Part shown: positions 34,972 to 45,004 of the stretch, piece after piece
How the letters are laid out: the number at the start of each line of letters is the position of its first letter
Position numbering within the stretch: position 1 is the first letter of the stretch
Origin: Natranaeroarchaeum sulfidigenes
GTDB lineage: Archaea > Halobacteriota > Halobacteria > Halobacteriales > Natronoarchaeaceae
Assembly: GCF_017094485.1 (NCBI RefSeq)
Contig: NZ_CP064786.1
Span: 2,670,788-2,734,787, forward strand
Direction of reading: 5' to 3'
Length of the DNA: 64,000 bases
The notes under the pieces: model-generated
Databases searched by the model: none
Seen by the model: only the letters and a program-made list of their open reading frames with translations
What the model was told of the DNA's origin: nothing
Program-made: the position numbers and the translations under genes

Positions 34972-36306
34972 ATGAGATACATCGAGATCACGGTACCGGC
35001 CGGCCGGCGGCAAGCAGTGATCGACGTCCTCGACGAGGAGGGGATCGACTACATCGTCAGTGACGAAACGAGCGGACGGGAGTACGCGGCAGTCGTCAGG
35101 TTCCCGCTCCCCACGCGAGCCGTCGAGCACGTCCTCGATCGACTGAACCGGGTCGGTATCGGCGACGATTCGCGCGTCGTGATCATCGACGCCGAGACGG
35201 TCATCTCACAGCAGTTCGACGATCTACTGGATCGCCACTCTCAGGGCGGCACGAAGGGGGAACGAATGTCCAGACAGGTGCTACGGACGAAAGCCGAAGA
35301 GCTCACACCGGCGTTTCCCATCTACGTCGTGATGTTGCTCATCAGCGCTGTCGTCGCCACCGCGGGGCTACTTGCGGACTCCCCCGCGGTCGTGGTTGGC
35401 TCGATGGTCATCGCGCCGCTAATCGGCCCTGCACTGGCGGCGAACGTCGGAATCGTCACCGACGACGACGGACTCAAGACGTCCGGGTTCGCCTACCAGC
35501 TCTCCGGTATCACGATCGTTATCGCCGCCTCGATCGGCCTCGCGCTTCTCGCCCGTCTCGCCGGCCTCGAACCTGGCGGGGTCGATATTGTCGTCGCTGC
35601 CGAGTTACAGGAGCGGGTCTCACCGAACCTTCTGTCACTGGCAGTTGCTCTGGGAGCCGGCGTCGCAGGCATCCTGAGCCTCACACGGGGGTTCTCGGAA
35701 GCGATCGTCGGCGTGATGATCGCCGCAGCGTTGATCCCGCCTGCCGCTGCGGTCGGGATCACGGTCGCCTGGGGAATGTACGGAGCAGCGAGCGGTGCCG
35801 CGATACTCGTACTTGTTAATCTACTATCGATCAATCTGGCGGCACTGGCGACGCTGTGGGTCGCCGGCTACCGTCCGCAGGGACTGTTCGAGGTGGCACC
35901 GAGTCGCAGAACGACCTACACGTACGGTGCGGCGTTCGGGGTCGGTCTCCTCGTGCTTGCCGCTCCGCTTGTCGGCGTCACGCTGCTCGATTTTCACACG
36001 ACTGAAGTGAAATCGGCCGCCGACAAGGAAGTCGATTCCGTGCTGGAAGATCCACAGTACGAGGACGTCGAAGTCGAGTCGGTCGAGGTGTTGCTCGATG
36101 ACGACTACCCCCTCCGTTCGATCGATCGCGTCGTCGTGACGGTATCGGATACCGAACCCGGCCCGAAGCCGGTGCTGGCCGATCAGCTCCACGAGGCGAT
36201 CAGCGAGCATGCCGACGACGCCGTCGTCGAGATTCGGTACGACGTCACCGAAGAGCGAGGCGACGATCGGCGCGAGTACGTCGTTCGAACCTCTGAGCGG
36301 GAGTAG
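34972..36306 (+). CDS. DUF389/TIGR00341-family membrane protein
   Basis: A 444-aa protein. The N-terminal 110 residues form a soluble ferredoxin-like domain (MRYIEITVPAGRRQAVIDVL), followed by about six membrane spans with the family-typical AVVVGSMVIAPLIGPALA and SEAIVGVMIAAALIPPAAAV. The C-terminus is again soluble and acidic. Transport or sensing of unknown kind. The ATG at 34972 was chosen over an upstream GTG/TTG-like start. Confidence 0.9.
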   Translation: MRYIEITVPAGRRQAVIDVLDEEGIDYIVSDETSGREYAAVVRFPLPTRAVEHVLDRLNRVGIGDDSRVVIIDAETVISQQFDDLLDRHSQGGTKGERMSRQVLRTKAEELTPAFPIYVVMLLISAVVATAGLLADSPAVVVGSMVIAPLIGPALAANVGIVTDDDGLKTSGFAYQLSGITIVIAASIGLALLARLAGLEPGGVDIVVAAELQERVSPNLLSLAVALGAGVAGILSLTRGFSEAIVGVMIAAALIPPAAAVGITVAWGMYGAASGAAILVLVNLLSINLAALATLWVAGYRPQGLFEVAPSRRTTYTYGAAFGVGLLVLAAPLVGVTLLDFHTTEVKSAADKEVDSVLEDPQYEDVEVESVEVLLDDDYPLRSIDRVVVTVSDTEPGPKPVLADQLHEAISEHADDAVVEIRYDVTEERGDDRREYVVRTSERE

Positions 36307-36348
36307 CGCACCGACGGCCGCGTGACGTGGTACCCGAGTGTCGAGCGC

Positions 36349-37224
36349 TCACTCGTCGTCTGATCGCACAGGCACGGAGAGTACCGGAACGTCGGCGAGA
36401 CGTGCGACCGTCTCGGTGACGCTTCCGAGCAGGTACCGTTCGAGCCCGGACCGGCCGTGTGTCCCCATGACCACCAGATCGATGTCGTGATCGGCGATGT
36501 AGTCCAGAATGCTTCGTGCAGGCGACCCACTGAGTACCGATGCCTGCACCGATCGGAGCTCCGCATCGTCTGCTCGGTCGAGAACGTCGTTGACAGCCTC
36601 TTTCCCGGTGTCTTCTAGCTCTGTGAGGACGGCGGCGCTTTCCCCCAGTGGCGAGGTCACAGCGATGTCGACCACGTGGACGACGTGCAGTGCGGCGTCG
36701 GTTCCATCGGCGAGGTCGATCGCGTAGTTGGCCGCGGCGTTTGCGACATCGCTGCCGTCGGTCGGGACGAGAACGGTCTCGAACTCGGGATCGAAGACGG
36801 TTCGTTCGTGGATAGTCAGGATAGGGATAGGCGACACGCGGAGCGTGCGTTCGGTGGTGCTCCCGAGGACGCGCTGGTCGAGCCCCCTGCGACCGTGGGT
36901 GCCCATGACGATCAGGTCGGCGTCGTGGTCAGTAGCGTACTCGACGATTTCCCGATAGACTGCCCGGTCGGTCTCGACGACGCTGGTGGTCCGCGTCGCG
37001 CTGAGCCGCTCACCCGCACCGACGACCGACGCCAGATACTGCTCGGCCCCCCGAGAGAGGTCGGCGACCGTTTCCGAGCCATGACCCTCAGGGAGTTCGC
37101 CGAGTTCGAGAACGTGAATCACGTGTGCTGTTGCGTCGTGACGTTCGGCAAGAGCAAGTGCCCCGTCGACCACCGACTCAGCTAGCTCGCTTCCGTCGGT
37201 CGGCACGACTATCGTATCGTACAT
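36349..37224 (-). CDS. Tandem universal stress protein
   Basis: A 291-aa protein made of two Usp domains (about 1-145 and 150-291). Each has the nucleotide-binding signature: MGTHGRRGLDQRVLGSTTE and MGTHGRSGLERYLLGSVTE. It starts MYDTIVVPTDGSELAE at 37224. It converges on the DUF389 gene with 42 bp between the stops. Confidence 0.93.
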   Translation of the reverse strand: MYDTIVVPTDGSELAESVVDGALALAERHDATAHVIHVLELGELPEGHGSETVADLSRGAEQYLASVVGAGERLSATRTTSVVETDRAVYREIVEYATDHDADLIVMGTHGRRGLDQRVLGSTTERTLRVSPIPILTIHERTVFDPEFETVLVPTDGSDVANAAANYAIDLADGTDAALHVVHVVDIAVTSPLGESAAVLTELEDTGKEAVNDVLDRADDAELRSVQASVLSGSPARSILDYIADHDIDLVVMGTHGRSGLERYLLGSVTETVARLADVPVLSVPVRSDDE

Positions 37225-37351
37225 ACTGACCACTACGACTGATATACTAGTCAAATGAGGGTGTCGGAAATACCGGGATGTGCTGGCGACAATGGCGATA
37301 CTGGCGACGGCAAGCGAAGAGTAGTTACAAGATAAACGCGTTTGCTCAGGT

Positions 37352-38866
37352 ATGGACGCTGCACTGATCATCCTCGACGGCTGGGGTATCGGCGAACACG
37401 ACCGCCGCGACGCGGTGAAAGCCGCCGACACGCCGAACTTCGATCGGCTGGCGAAGACCGGCGCGTACAGCACGCTCACGGTAGCCGGACGCCGCGTCGG
37501 CCTGCCGGACGGACAGATGGGTAACAGCGAGGTCGGCCACCTCAATATCGGCGCGGGACGGGTGGTCTATCAGGAGTACACCCGGATCAACGACGCCATC
37601 GACGATGGGAGTTTTCTGACGAACGACGCGATCCAGACGGCGTTCGATCATGCGGACGAAAACGACGGACAGGTCCACTTCATGGGGCTCGTCAGCGATG
37701 GCGGCGTCCACTCCTCGCAAAAGCACCTGCACGCGCTGATCGAGATGGCCGCCGAACACGGTGTCGAGGCGACTACACACGCCTTCATGGACGGTCGCGA
37801 CACCGCACCCCACGGTGGCGAAGGGTACCTCGAAGAGCTTGAAGCCGTAGTTGACGAGCACGGCACCGGCGACGTCGCGACCGTTACCGGCCGCTACTAC
37901 GCGATGGATCGGGACCAGAACTGGGAACGTACCCGACGGGCCTACGACGCAATTGTCAACCGGAACGGCGACCACACCGCCTCCTCTGCCGTCGAGGCCG
38001 TCACCGCGTCCTACGAACGGGACACCACCGACGAGTTCGTCGAACCGACGATCATCGATGGCGGCGCGGCACTGGGAGACGGTGACAGCGTCGTCTTCTT
38101 CAACTTCCGCTCGGACCGTGCCCGCCAGCTCACTCGAATGCTCGGCGAGATCCGTCCGGAGTGGGCGTTCGAGACGTCCCCGCCGGACGTGACAGTCACC
38201 ACGATGACCCAGTACGACAAGACGTTCGATGTCCCCGTGGCGTTCCCGCCGACCCAGCCAGAGGACGTACTCGGTGAGGTGCTCGCCGACACCGGCAAGA
38301 CCCAGCTCCGGCTCGCCGAGTCCGAGAAGTACGCCCACGTCACCTACTTCCTCAACGGCGGACGCGAGGTCGAGTTCGACGGCGAGATCCGGAAGATCGT
38401 CGAGAGCCCGGACGTGCCCACCTACGACCTCCAGCCGGAGATGAGCGCGCCCGAGGTGACCCAGACCGCGATCGATGTCCTCGACAGTGACGATCCGGAC
38501 GCGATGGTGCTCAACTACGCCAACCCCGACATGGTCGGCCATACGGGCGACTACGAGGCCGCGATCGAGGCCGTCGAAGCCGTCGACGAACAGCTCGGCC
38601 GGCTCGCCGACGCGCTGGAGGAGGACGGTGCCGAGGTCCTGATCACCGCCGATCACGGCAACGCCGACGACATGGGCACCGAAGACGATCCACACACTGC
38701 CCACACCTACAACCTCGTCCCGTTCATCTACGTCGGCTCCGAGGGCGACGATGCCGGGAAATCGGTACGACAGGACGGCTCGCTGTGTGACCTCGCACCG
38801 ACGATGCTGGACCTGATGGATATCGACCAGCCCGACGCGATGACCGGCGAGAACCTGCTGGAGTAG
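37352..38866 (+). CDS. gpmI: 2,3-bisphosphoglycerate-independent phosphoglycerate mutase
   Basis: A 504-aa enzyme of the alkaline-phosphatase superfamily. The catalytic serine lies in QMGNSEVGHLNIGAGR, metal ligands at the start in ALIILDGWGIGEHD and near the end in NYANPDMVGHTGDYEA and ITADHGNADDMG. It interconverts 3- and 2-phosphoglycerate in the lower glycolytic pathway. The length fits the bacterial-type GpmI. Confidence 0.96.
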   Translation: MDAALIILDGWGIGEHDRRDAVKAADTPNFDRLAKTGAYSTLTVAGRRVGLPDGQMGNSEVGHLNIGAGRVVYQEYTRINDAIDDGSFLTNDAIQTAFDHADENDGQVHFMGLVSDGGVHSSQKHLHALIEMAAEHGVEATTHAFMDGRDTAPHGGEGYLEELEAVVDEHGTGDVATVTGRYYAMDRDQNWERTRRAYDAIVNRNGDHTASSAVEAVTASYERDTTDEFVEPTIIDGGAALGDGDSVVFFNFRSDRARQLTRMLGEIRPEWAFETSPPDVTVTTMTQYDKTFDVPVAFPPTQPEDVLGEVLADTGKTQLRLAESEKYAHVTYFLNGGREVEFDGEIRKIVESPDVPTYDLQPEMSAPEVTQTAIDVLDSDDPDAMVLNYANPDMVGHTGDYEAAIEAVEAVDEQLGRLADALEEDGAEVLITADHGNADDMGTEDDPHTAHTYNLVPFIYVGSEGDDAGKSVRQDGSLCDLAPTMLDLMDIDQPDAMTGENLLE

Positions 38867-39146
38867 CTCCGGCCGTTTTTCGGCGATTTCGGCGCTAAAC
38901 GTTTTACTTCGAATAGTGTAGTAATACACTATAAAAGCCATAGCTATTCACTTCGAAAATTGAAGCTTGGCCTCTTTGCCGCAGTCGGAGCGGCTGGCGC
39001 GCGCTGGCGAGTCGTCTATGACGAGCCAGCGTCGCGCGAGGTCTTCGCGAGGGAACCGAGCGAAGGCTCGGAAGACTCGTCTTCCGGTGGGTGAGCGAGC
39101 GGAGCGAGCGAATCGGTTGGAGAGGATGAGGTGTTGTAGGTGGACT
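38867..39146. other. Intergenic DNA downstream of gpmI
   Basis: Non-coding. T-rich runs (CCGTTTTTCGG near 38873, ACGTTTTAC near 38898) could end the gpmI transcript. The rest is low-complexity GAGCGAGCGGAGCGAGCG-type sequence with many short inverted repeats, as is common between haloarchaeal genes. Frames crossing it have arginine/serine-rich translations and are not credible. Confidence 0.45.
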
Positions 39147-39244
39147 GAAAGGGGCCGGATCGCTCGACGAGCGAGGCGACGCAAGGACCGCAACGAAGTG
39201 AGGACCACAGCGAGCCGTAGCCGTCGAGCGATTCGGGGGCTTTC
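39147..39244. repeat. 98-bp stem-loop element with 23-bp imperfect inverted ends
   Basis: Bases 39147-39169 and 39222-39244 are inverted repeats matching at 19 of 23 positions, starting GAAAG on both arms and sharing ATCGCTCGACG as the inner part. About 52 bp lie between. A transcript would fold into a long hairpin. I recall similar GAAAGGGG-ended elements in other haloarchaeal intergenic regions, but cannot verify a family here. Confidence 0.55.
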
Positions 39245-39282
39245 GTGGTGTCGTTCTCCAGAAGATCATACGTGACAGAAAG

Positions 39283-39357
39283 CGCCCGAGGCGGGAGTGA
39301 GCAAACGCGGTTTGTTTGCGAACTACGATCGACGGAGTCGATCGGGATTTGAACCCG
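39283..39357. repeat. 75-bp tRNA-Asp-like fragment element, copy 1
   Basis: The element matches copy 2 (40821-40895) at 74 of 75 bases. Read on the minus strand it begins with a perfect T-arm (CGGGTTCAAATCCCG), is followed by two hairpins (GATCGAC/GTCGATC and GCAAAC/GTTTGC), and ends with the tRNA-Asp acceptor end CTCGGGCG. It is therefore a tRNA 3' end split by inserted hairpins. Confidence 0.75.
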
Positions 39358-39524
39358 TAGCAAACCTCACTCCGTTCGGTTTGCGTGATTCAAATCCCTT
39401 GGAGGGTATTTGCGGCTCACGGAGTGACGAGCACACGCTACGCGGTGCTCGTCGACGTTGTTCGCCGTGGCGTCAAGACGCCACGAGGTTTCACTCACGA
39501 GTTCGTGAAACCGCCGCAAAAGTA

Positions 39525-39597
39525 CGCCCGAGGCGGGATTTGAACCCGCGTCACGACCGTGACAGGGTCATATGATAGGCCACTACACCACCCGGGC
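39525..39597 (-). tRNA. tRNA-Asp (GTC), copy 1
   Basis: 73 bases without encoded CCA. On the minus strand GCCCGGG pairs with CTCGGGC in the acceptor stem, the anticodon loop is CTGTCAC with anticodon GTC, and the T-arm is CGGGTTCAAATCCCG. It is identical to the copy at 41007-41079. No intron. Confidence 0.96.
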
Positions 39598-39725
39598 TGA
39601 CTACACTCCTGCTTTCCCGGCCATCGACTTAAGCCCCTCGCATTGAACTGCCCCTGTGAACGGTTGACCCAGCACCCTCCATGCATGGGTACAACACACA
39701 AGTCCCATGAGTTCAAAGGCACACT

Positions 39726-40118
39726 ATGGCCTCGATACCCGAGGAATACCACGACCTGTTCGAGCGGCCGACCATCGCTCACGTCTCGACGACACTCCCG
39801 AACGGCTACCCCCACGTGACGCCGGTCTGGATCGATTACGACGTCGAGGAAAACCTGTTGCTGGTCAACACCGAACGCGAGCGTCGCAAGGAACTGAACG
39901 TCAGGGATGACCCGAAGGTCGGCGTCAGCATGACCGATCCTGACGATCCCTATCGACGCGTCTCGATCTTCGGGGACGTCGTCGACCACACGACCGAGGG
40001 CGCACGCGAGCACATCGACGAGCTCTCCCAGCGCTACACCGGCCAGGAGTATACCGAGGCAAACGAGATCGAGACCGAGCGCGTCCTGCTGAAGATCCGA
40101 CCCAAACAGGTCTTCTGA
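39726..40118 (+). CDS. PPOX-class (pyridoxamine 5'-phosphate oxidase-like/F420-dependent) protein
   Basis: A 130-aa split-barrel flavin or F420-binding protein. Family segments are STTLPNGYPHVTPVWIDYD, RRKELNVRDDPKVGVSMTDP and RRVSIFGDVVDHTTEGAREH. The length and the C-terminal RVLLKIRPKQVF fit the F420-dependent Rv1155-like group. The substrate is unknown. It sits between the two tRNA-Asp copies, 48 bp before a VOC gene on the same strand. Confidence 0.87.
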   Translation: MASIPEEYHDLFERPTIAHVSTTLPNGYPHVTPVWIDYDVEENLLLVNTERERRKELNVRDDPKVGVSMTDPDDPYRRVSIFGDVVDHTTEGAREHIDELSQRYTGQEYTEANEIETERVLLKIRPKQVF

Positions 40119-40166
40119 GCATCGGCCGACGACCAGACATTTCTCCGTTGAGACCATAGAAACGAT

Positions 40167-40778
40167 ATGAGCGACAGTCCAGACATCACTGCGGAGCGTC
40201 CCGACAGCCCCATTCAACTGGCGGGGACCGACCACATCTCCGTCATCGGCAGCAACGAGGAGGATACGATCGAGTTCTACCGCGACCTGCTCGGGATGGC
40301 CCTGGTGCTTCGCCAGCCCAACCTCGACGATCCCAACCAGACCCACCTCTTTTTCGACACCGGCGACGGCCGGATTCTCACCTTCTTCGTCGCGCCGGGC
40401 AGGGAGTCGAGTCCTCAGCCCCACCGCCACCGCGTCGGCTCCGTACATCACCTCTCTTTTTCGGTCGAGCCCGAGCGCTTCGTCGAAACCCGCGAGGCCC
40501 TCGAAGACACCGGCCACGGCTACAACGAGTTCGACCGCGGCATCTTTCACTCGCTCTATACGCGAGATCACAACGGGTTGACCCTCGAACTCGCCACGGA
40601 CAAGTTCTCGATCCCCGACGAGCGGCGCGGGGAGGTACTGGCGACCGCCCAGCGGCTGCGCGTCGAGGATGGCGCGGAGTACGCCGAGGAACGCCATCTC
40701 GAGGCCGCGCTGGAAGAGCTGGGTATCGAGAGTGAAAAGTACGAACTACCGGACGCAGACAGTGGAGTCGGTGTCTGA
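40167..40778 (+). CDS. VOC-family (glyoxalase/dioxygenase-like) metalloprotein
   Basis: A 203-aa protein with two VOC repeats. The first begins GTDHISVIGSNEEDTIEFYRD and the second VGSVHHLSFSVEPERFVETR, with likely metal ligands at the two histidines and at the glutamate of GLTLELATDKF. Such proteins include ring-cleaving dioxygenases and glyoxalases; which reaction applies is not clear. It is probably cotranscribed with the PPOX-like gene. Confidence 0.88.
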   Translation: MSDSPDITAERPDSPIQLAGTDHISVIGSNEEDTIEFYRDLLGMALVLRQPNLDDPNQTHLFFDTGDGRILTFFVAPGRESSPQPHRHRVGSVHHLSFSVEPERFVETREALEDTGHGYNEFDRGIFHSLYTRDHNGLTLELATDKFSIPDERRGEVLATAQRLRVEDGAEYAEERHLEAALEELGIESEKYELPDADSGVGV

Positions 40779-40820
40779 CACAGGGGCTACCGAGCCACTT
40801 CGTGAGGACCTCGCAGAAAT

Positions 40821-40895
40821 CGCCCGAGGCGGGAGTGAGCAAACGCGGTTTGTTTGCGAACTACGATCGACGGTGTCGATCGGGATTTGAACCCG
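40821..40895. repeat. 75-bp tRNA-Asp-like fragment element, copy 2
   Basis: Near-identical to 39283-39357, with one base changed in the loop of the GATCGAC hairpin. As in copy 1 it lies on the downstream (3') side of a tRNA-Asp gene, here 112 bp away. A second T-loop-like piece, GATTCAAATCCCTT, follows in both copies (about 39389 and 40934) on the plus strand. Confidence 0.75.
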
Positions 40896-41006
40896 AGGCA
40901 GACGTGCTCACTTCGCTGCGCGCGACTGCCAAGATTCAAATCCCTTCCGTTGGCGTTTCGCTGACGCAGTGGCTCGCTACGCTCGCCGGTTTGCGTCAGC
41001 AGAAAG

Positions 41007-41079
41007 CGCCCGAGGCGGGATTTGAACCCGCGTCACGACCGTGACAGGGTCATATGATAGGCCACTACACCACCCGGGC
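41007..41079 (-). tRNA. tRNA-Asp (GTC), copy 2
   Basis: 73 bases, identical to copy 1 and with the same anticodon GTC and acceptor stem. The identical block covers the tRNA plus one upstream base; flanks then diverge. Upstream (right), AGTATTCTTAAGAC near 41108-41121 may hold its TATA element. Confidence 0.96.
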
Positions 41080-41373
41080 TTGCGAACGCATCCTATCGTT
41101 GCCGGGTAGTATTCTTAAGACTTTCCAAACGGTCACGGTATGCCATCGGAGAACAGCCGTGTCACGGCGCCACAAACGCTATAAAGATTGCTCGCGTAGC
41201 GGTCAGTACTGACAGCCGACAGATCACAGCCGTCGACCCGCGTTTGCCCGCTCCTTCTGGGGTTCGATAGCCGTATATCCCAACGTACTTGGTAAGTCTT
41301 AATAGCCTTGCGTCGGTATGGGCCTGTAGTATCTCGTGATAGCAGTTTCTCTCTCCGGTCAGACCCACAACAC
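41080..41373. promoter_or_regulatory. Intergenic region with the RNA polymerase operon promoter
   Basis: 294 bp between the divergent tRNA-Asp and rpoH. CTTAATAG at 41298-41305 is the best TATA candidate for the rpo operon and leaves a leader of about 45 bases before the ATG at 41374. No gene is seen here. Confidence 0.5.
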
Positions 41374-41601
41374 ATGGTAGACGTAAGCCAACACGAACTC
41401 GTCCCCGAGCACTCAGTCGTCGATGAGGACGCACTCGACGAGCTGCTCGAGGAATACGACATCGGACGCACAGACCTGCCGAAGATCAAACGGGCGGATC
41501 CAGCACTGCCCGACGACGCCGAGGTAGGCGACGTTATCAAGATCGTCCGGGACTCGCGGACGACCGACCGATCCGTAACGTATCGAATGGTGGTCGAATA
41601 A
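41374..41601 (+). CDS. rpoH: DNA-directed RNA polymerase subunit H
   Basis: A 75-aa archaeal Rpo5 (eukaryotic Rpb5 C-terminal domain). The sequence runs [20 protein letters not shown], then [20 protein letters not shown] and VTYRMVVE at the end. First gene of the rpo operon; its TAA shares a base with the next ATG (TAATG). The ATG at 41374 was chosen to give the normal short length. Confidence 0.97.
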   Translation: MVDVSQHELVPEHSVVDEDALDELLEEYDIGRTDLPKIKRADPALPDDAEVGDVIKIVRDSRTTDRSVTYRMVVE

Positions 41602-43169
41602 TGGATACACAGGACAGGCGGACGATTTCGCGGGAATATTTCGGAAAGGAACGGCTCGCAGAACATCACTACCGCTCTTTTAACTCCTTCCTCAATCGAG
41701 GGATGCAACAGGTCGTCGACGAGAAGGAGACGATCGACACGGACATCGGCGACAAGGAAGGCGAAGAGCCCGTCCACGTAGAGCTCGGTGACGTCCGCGT
41801 CGTGACGCCGCGCGTTCGGGAGGCCGACGGCAGCGAAGAACTGCTCTACCCACAGGAGGCCCGACTGCGCAACATCACCTACTCCGCTCCGGTCTTCATG
41901 GAGATGGAGATCGTCAAGGGCGACCCCGAGGAGGGCGAACAGCGCGTCGTCGACAGCACCGAAACGAAGGTCGGTCGGATGCCGATCATGGTCGGCTCCG
42001 AGAAGTGTAACATCGCCGGCTTTAGTGACGAGGAGCTGATCGAGATCGGCGAGGACCCCGCCGACCCCGGCGGCTACTTCATCGTCAACGGCTCCGAGCG
42101 CGTGCTGATGACCAGCGAGGACCTCGCGCCGAACAAGATCCTCGCGGAGTACGACACGAAGTACGGCGACGAGATTCAGGTCGCCAAGACGTTCAGCCAG
42201 CGCCGTGGCTACCGCGCCCTCGTACTCACCGAGCGCACCCGCGATGGGCTGCTCGAAGTATCCTTCCCGTCTGTTTCGGGGAGCGTTAACTTCGTTACGC
42301 TCGTCCGGGCGCTCGGACTCGAATCCGACGAGGAGATCGTCCACCGCGTCTCCGACGACCCGGAGATCGTGAAGTTCATGCTCGAAAACCTGGAGGCCGC
42401 AGAGGTCCAGACGACCGAGGAAGCCATCGAGACCCTCGGCGAACGGGTCGCCTCCGGGCAGGGCAAGAACTACCAGCTCAAACGGGCCAACTACGTCATC
42501 GACCGCTATCTCCTGCCGCACCTGCACGAGGAAGGCGTCGAGGAAGAAGACGTCCGGATCAACAAGGCGTACTACCTCTGCCGGATGGCGGAAGCCTGCT
42601 TCGAGCTGGCGCTGGAACGCCGTGAATCAGACGACAAGGACCACTACGCGAACAAGCGTCTGAAGGTCAGCGGCGACCTGATGAAGGATCTGTTCCGGAC
42701 CGCGCTGAACAAGCTCGCACGGGACGTCAAATACCAGCTCGAACGCGCCAACATGCGGAACCGACAGCTCTCCGTGAACACGGTCGTCCGTTCGGACGTG
42801 CTGACCGAGCGGCTCGAACACCCGATCGCGACCGGGAACTGGGTCGGCGGGCGCTCGGGCGTCTCCCAGCTAGTCGATCGGACCGACTTCATGGGTGTCC
42901 TCTCTCACCTGCGCCGCCTGCGCTCGCCGCTCTCGCGCAGTCAGCCACACTTCGAGGCGCGGGACCTGCACGCGACCCAGTGGGGTCGTATCTGTCCCTC
43001 CGAGACCCCCGAGGGGCCGAACTGTGGACTGGTGAAGAACTTCGCCCAGGCGATGGAGCTATCCCAGAACGTCGAGGACGAACAGGAGCTGAAACGCGAA
43101 CTTGCCTCTATGGGTGTCGAGGGGATTCCCGGCATCGAGGGCGTCGACCGACGAGTGGAGGGTGACTAA
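41601..43169 (+). CDS. rpoB2: DNA-directed RNA polymerase subunit B''
   Basis: A 522-aa N-terminal half of the split beta-like subunit. Characteristic segments are [36 protein letters not shown] and [20 protein letters not shown] near the end. In haloarchaea the B subunit is encoded as B'' and B' in tandem. The stop is directly followed by the rpoB' start. Confidence 0.98.
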   Translation: MDTQDRRTISREYFGKERLAEHHYRSFNSFLNRGMQQVVDEKETIDTDIGDKEGEEPVHVELGDVRVVTPRVREADGSEELLYPQEARLRNITYSAPVFMEMEIVKGDPEEGEQRVVDSTETKVGRMPIMVGSEKCNIAGFSDEELIEIGEDPADPGGYFIVNGSERVLMTSEDLAPNKILAEYDTKYGDEIQVAKTFSQRRGYRALVLTERTRDGLLEVSFPSVSGSVNFVTLVRALGLESDEEIVHRVSDDPEIVKFMLENLEAAEVQTTEEAIETLGERVASGQGKNYQLKRANYVIDRYLLPHLHEEGVEEEDVRINKAYYLCRMAEACFELALERRESDDKDHYANKRLKVSGDLMKDLFRTALNKLARDVKYQLERANMRNRQLSVNTVVRSDVLTERLEHPIATGNWVGGRSGVSQLVDRTDFMGVLSHLRRLRSPLSRSQPHFEARDLHATQWGRICPSETPEGPNCGLVKNFAQAMELSQNVEDEQELKRELASMGVEGIPGIEGVDRRVEGD

Positions 43170-43170
43170 T

Positions 43171-45003
43171 ATGAGCCAACAGCAAGAACGCGAAGCGAAG
43201 GTGTACGTCAACGGGAGTCTGGTCGGCACGCATCCCGAGCCGAACCAGCTCGCAGAACAGATCCGGGAAGCACGCCGCCGCGGCGAGATCAGCGAGATGG
43301 TCAACGTCTCGGTCGACCAGCGAACGCGGGAAGTGATCGTCAACGCTGACGCGGGACGCGCTCGCCGGCCCCTGCTCGTCGTCAACGACGGTGAACCGCT
43401 CATCTCCGACGAGGAGATTCAGGCGCTCGAAGACGGCGAACTGGAGTTCGAGGACCTCGTCGAGATGGGCTACGTCGAGTTCATCGACGCCGAGGAGGAA
43501 GAGGATATCTACGTGGCCGTCGACGAGGAGGACCTCGAGGAAGACCACACACACCTCGAAGTCGATCCACAGCTCATCTTCGGGATCGGTGCAGGGATGA
43601 TCCCGTATCCCGAGCACAACGCCAGTCCGCGGATTACGATGGGATCAGGGATGATCAAGCAGTCGCTGGGGCTCCCCTCGGCGAACTACCGGATCCGGCC
43701 GGACACGCGACAGCATCTCCTGCACTACCCGCAGCTCTCGATGGTCAAAACCCAGACCACCGAGCAGATCGGCTACGACGACCGCCCGGCGGCACAGAAC
43801 TTCGTCGTGGCCGTCATGTCGTATGAAGGGTTCAACATCGAGGACGCACTCGTCATGAACAAAGGATCGGTCGAGCGCGCACTTGCTCGCTCGCACTTTT
43901 TCCGGACCTACGAGGGCGAGGAACGCCGGTATCCCGGTGGACAGGAGGACCGCTTCGAGATCCCCGACGACGACGTACGAGGTGCGCGGGGCGAGGACGC
44001 CTACACGCATCTCGACGATGACGGTCTCGTTAACCCCGAGACACGCGTCGACGAGAACTCTGTACTGCTCGGCAAGACGAGCCCACCCCGGTTCCTCGAA
44101 GAACCGGACGACATGGGCGGCCTCAGCCCGCAGAAACGCCGTGAAACCAGCGTCACAATGCGCTCGGGCGAAGACGGTATCGTCGACACCGTCACGCTGA
44201 TGGAGGGCGAGGACGGCTCGAAGCTCTCGAAAGTCTCAGTTCGGGACGAACGGATCCCCGAACTCGGCGACAAGTTCGCGAGCCGCCACGGACAGAAAGG
44301 AGTCGTCGGCCACCTCGCACCCCAGGAGGACATGCCCTTCACCGAGGAGGGCGTCGTGCCGGACCTCCTCGTCAACCCGCACGCGCTGCCGTCGCGGATG
44401 ACAGTCGGCCACATCCTCGAAATGATCGGTGGGAAGGTCGGCTCGATGGAAGGTCGTCGCGTCGACGGGACGCCGTTTACCGGCGAGGACGAGGGCGATC
44501 TTCGGGATATGCTCGAAGAGCACGGCTTCCAGTCCTCGGGCAAGGAGACCATGTACTCCGGCGTCTCCGGCGAGAAGATCGAGGCCGAGATCTTCGTCGG
44601 GACGATTTTCTACCAGAAGCTCTACCACATGGTCTCGAACAAACTGCACGCCCGCTCTCGTGGGCCGGTGCAGGTGCTCACCCGACAGCCGACTGAGGGA
44701 CGTGCCCGCGAGGGAGGACTTCGTATCGGTGAGATGGAGCGGGACGTCTTCATCGGCCACGGCGCGGCCATGACGCTCAAAGAGCGGCTCCTCGACGAGT
44801 CCGACCGAGAGGAGGTGTACATCTCCGCGGAGACCGGGATGGTCGCCGTCAACGACGTCAATCAGAACCGCGTGTACGACCAGCTGACGGGCGACGAAAG
44901 CGACATCCACCGAATCGAGATCAGCTACGCGTTCAAGCTGCTGCTCGACGAGATGATGGCGCTTGGCATCCGCCCACGACTCAACCTGGAGGACGCAGTC
45001 TAA
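43171..45003 (+). CDS. rpoB1: DNA-directed RNA polymerase subunit B'
   Basis: A 610-aa C-terminal half of the split B subunit. Recognised by [20 protein letters not shown], the lysine-rich catalytic-face region [20 protein letters not shown] and the C-terminal [15 protein letters not shown]-like segment. The ATG at 43171 immediately follows the rpoB'' stop. Confidence 0.98.
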   Translation: MSQQQEREAKVYVNGSLVGTHPEPNQLAEQIREARRRGEISEMVNVSVDQRTREVIVNADAGRARRPLLVVNDGEPLISDEEIQALEDGELEFEDLVEMGYVEFIDAEEEEDIYVAVDEEDLEEDHTHLEVDPQLIFGIGAGMIPYPEHNASPRITMGSGMIKQSLGLPSANYRIRPDTRQHLLHYPQLSMVKTQTTEQIGYDDRPAAQNFVVAVMSYEGFNIEDALVMNKGSVERALARSHFFRTYEGEERRYPGGQEDRFEIPDDDVRGARGEDAYTHLDDDGLVNPETRVDENSVLLGKTSPPRFLEEPDDMGGLSPQKRRETSVTMRSGEDGIVDTVTLMEGEDGSKLSKVSVRDERIPELGDKFASRHGQKGVVGHLAPQEDMPFTEEGVVPDLLVNPHALPSRMTVGHILEMIGGKVGSMEGRRVDGTPFTGEDEGDLRDMLEEHGFQSSGKETMYSGVSGEKIEAEIFVGTIFYQKLYHMVSNKLHARSRGPVQVLTRQPTEGRAREGGLRIGEMERDVFIGHGAAMTLKERLLDESDREEVYISAETGMVAVNDVNQNRVYDQLTGDESDIHRIEISYAFKLLLDEMMALGIRPRLNLEDAV

Positions 45004-45004
45004 C

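Noticed and set aside
37346-38941. 531-aa open frame opposite gpmI
   Set aside because: Antisense shadow of a clear 504-aa phosphoglycerate mutase with intact catalytic motifs.
39297-39575. 92-aa frame with a GFEP-type translation over the tRNA-Asp element
   Set aside because: It covers the tRNA-like repeat and part of tRNA-Asp itself; its translation comes from tRNA T-arm sequence, a common false gene in haloarchaea.
40802-41044. 80-aa frame ending GFEPASRP
   Set aside because: It reads through the second tRNA-like element into tRNA-Asp and repeats the first false frame.
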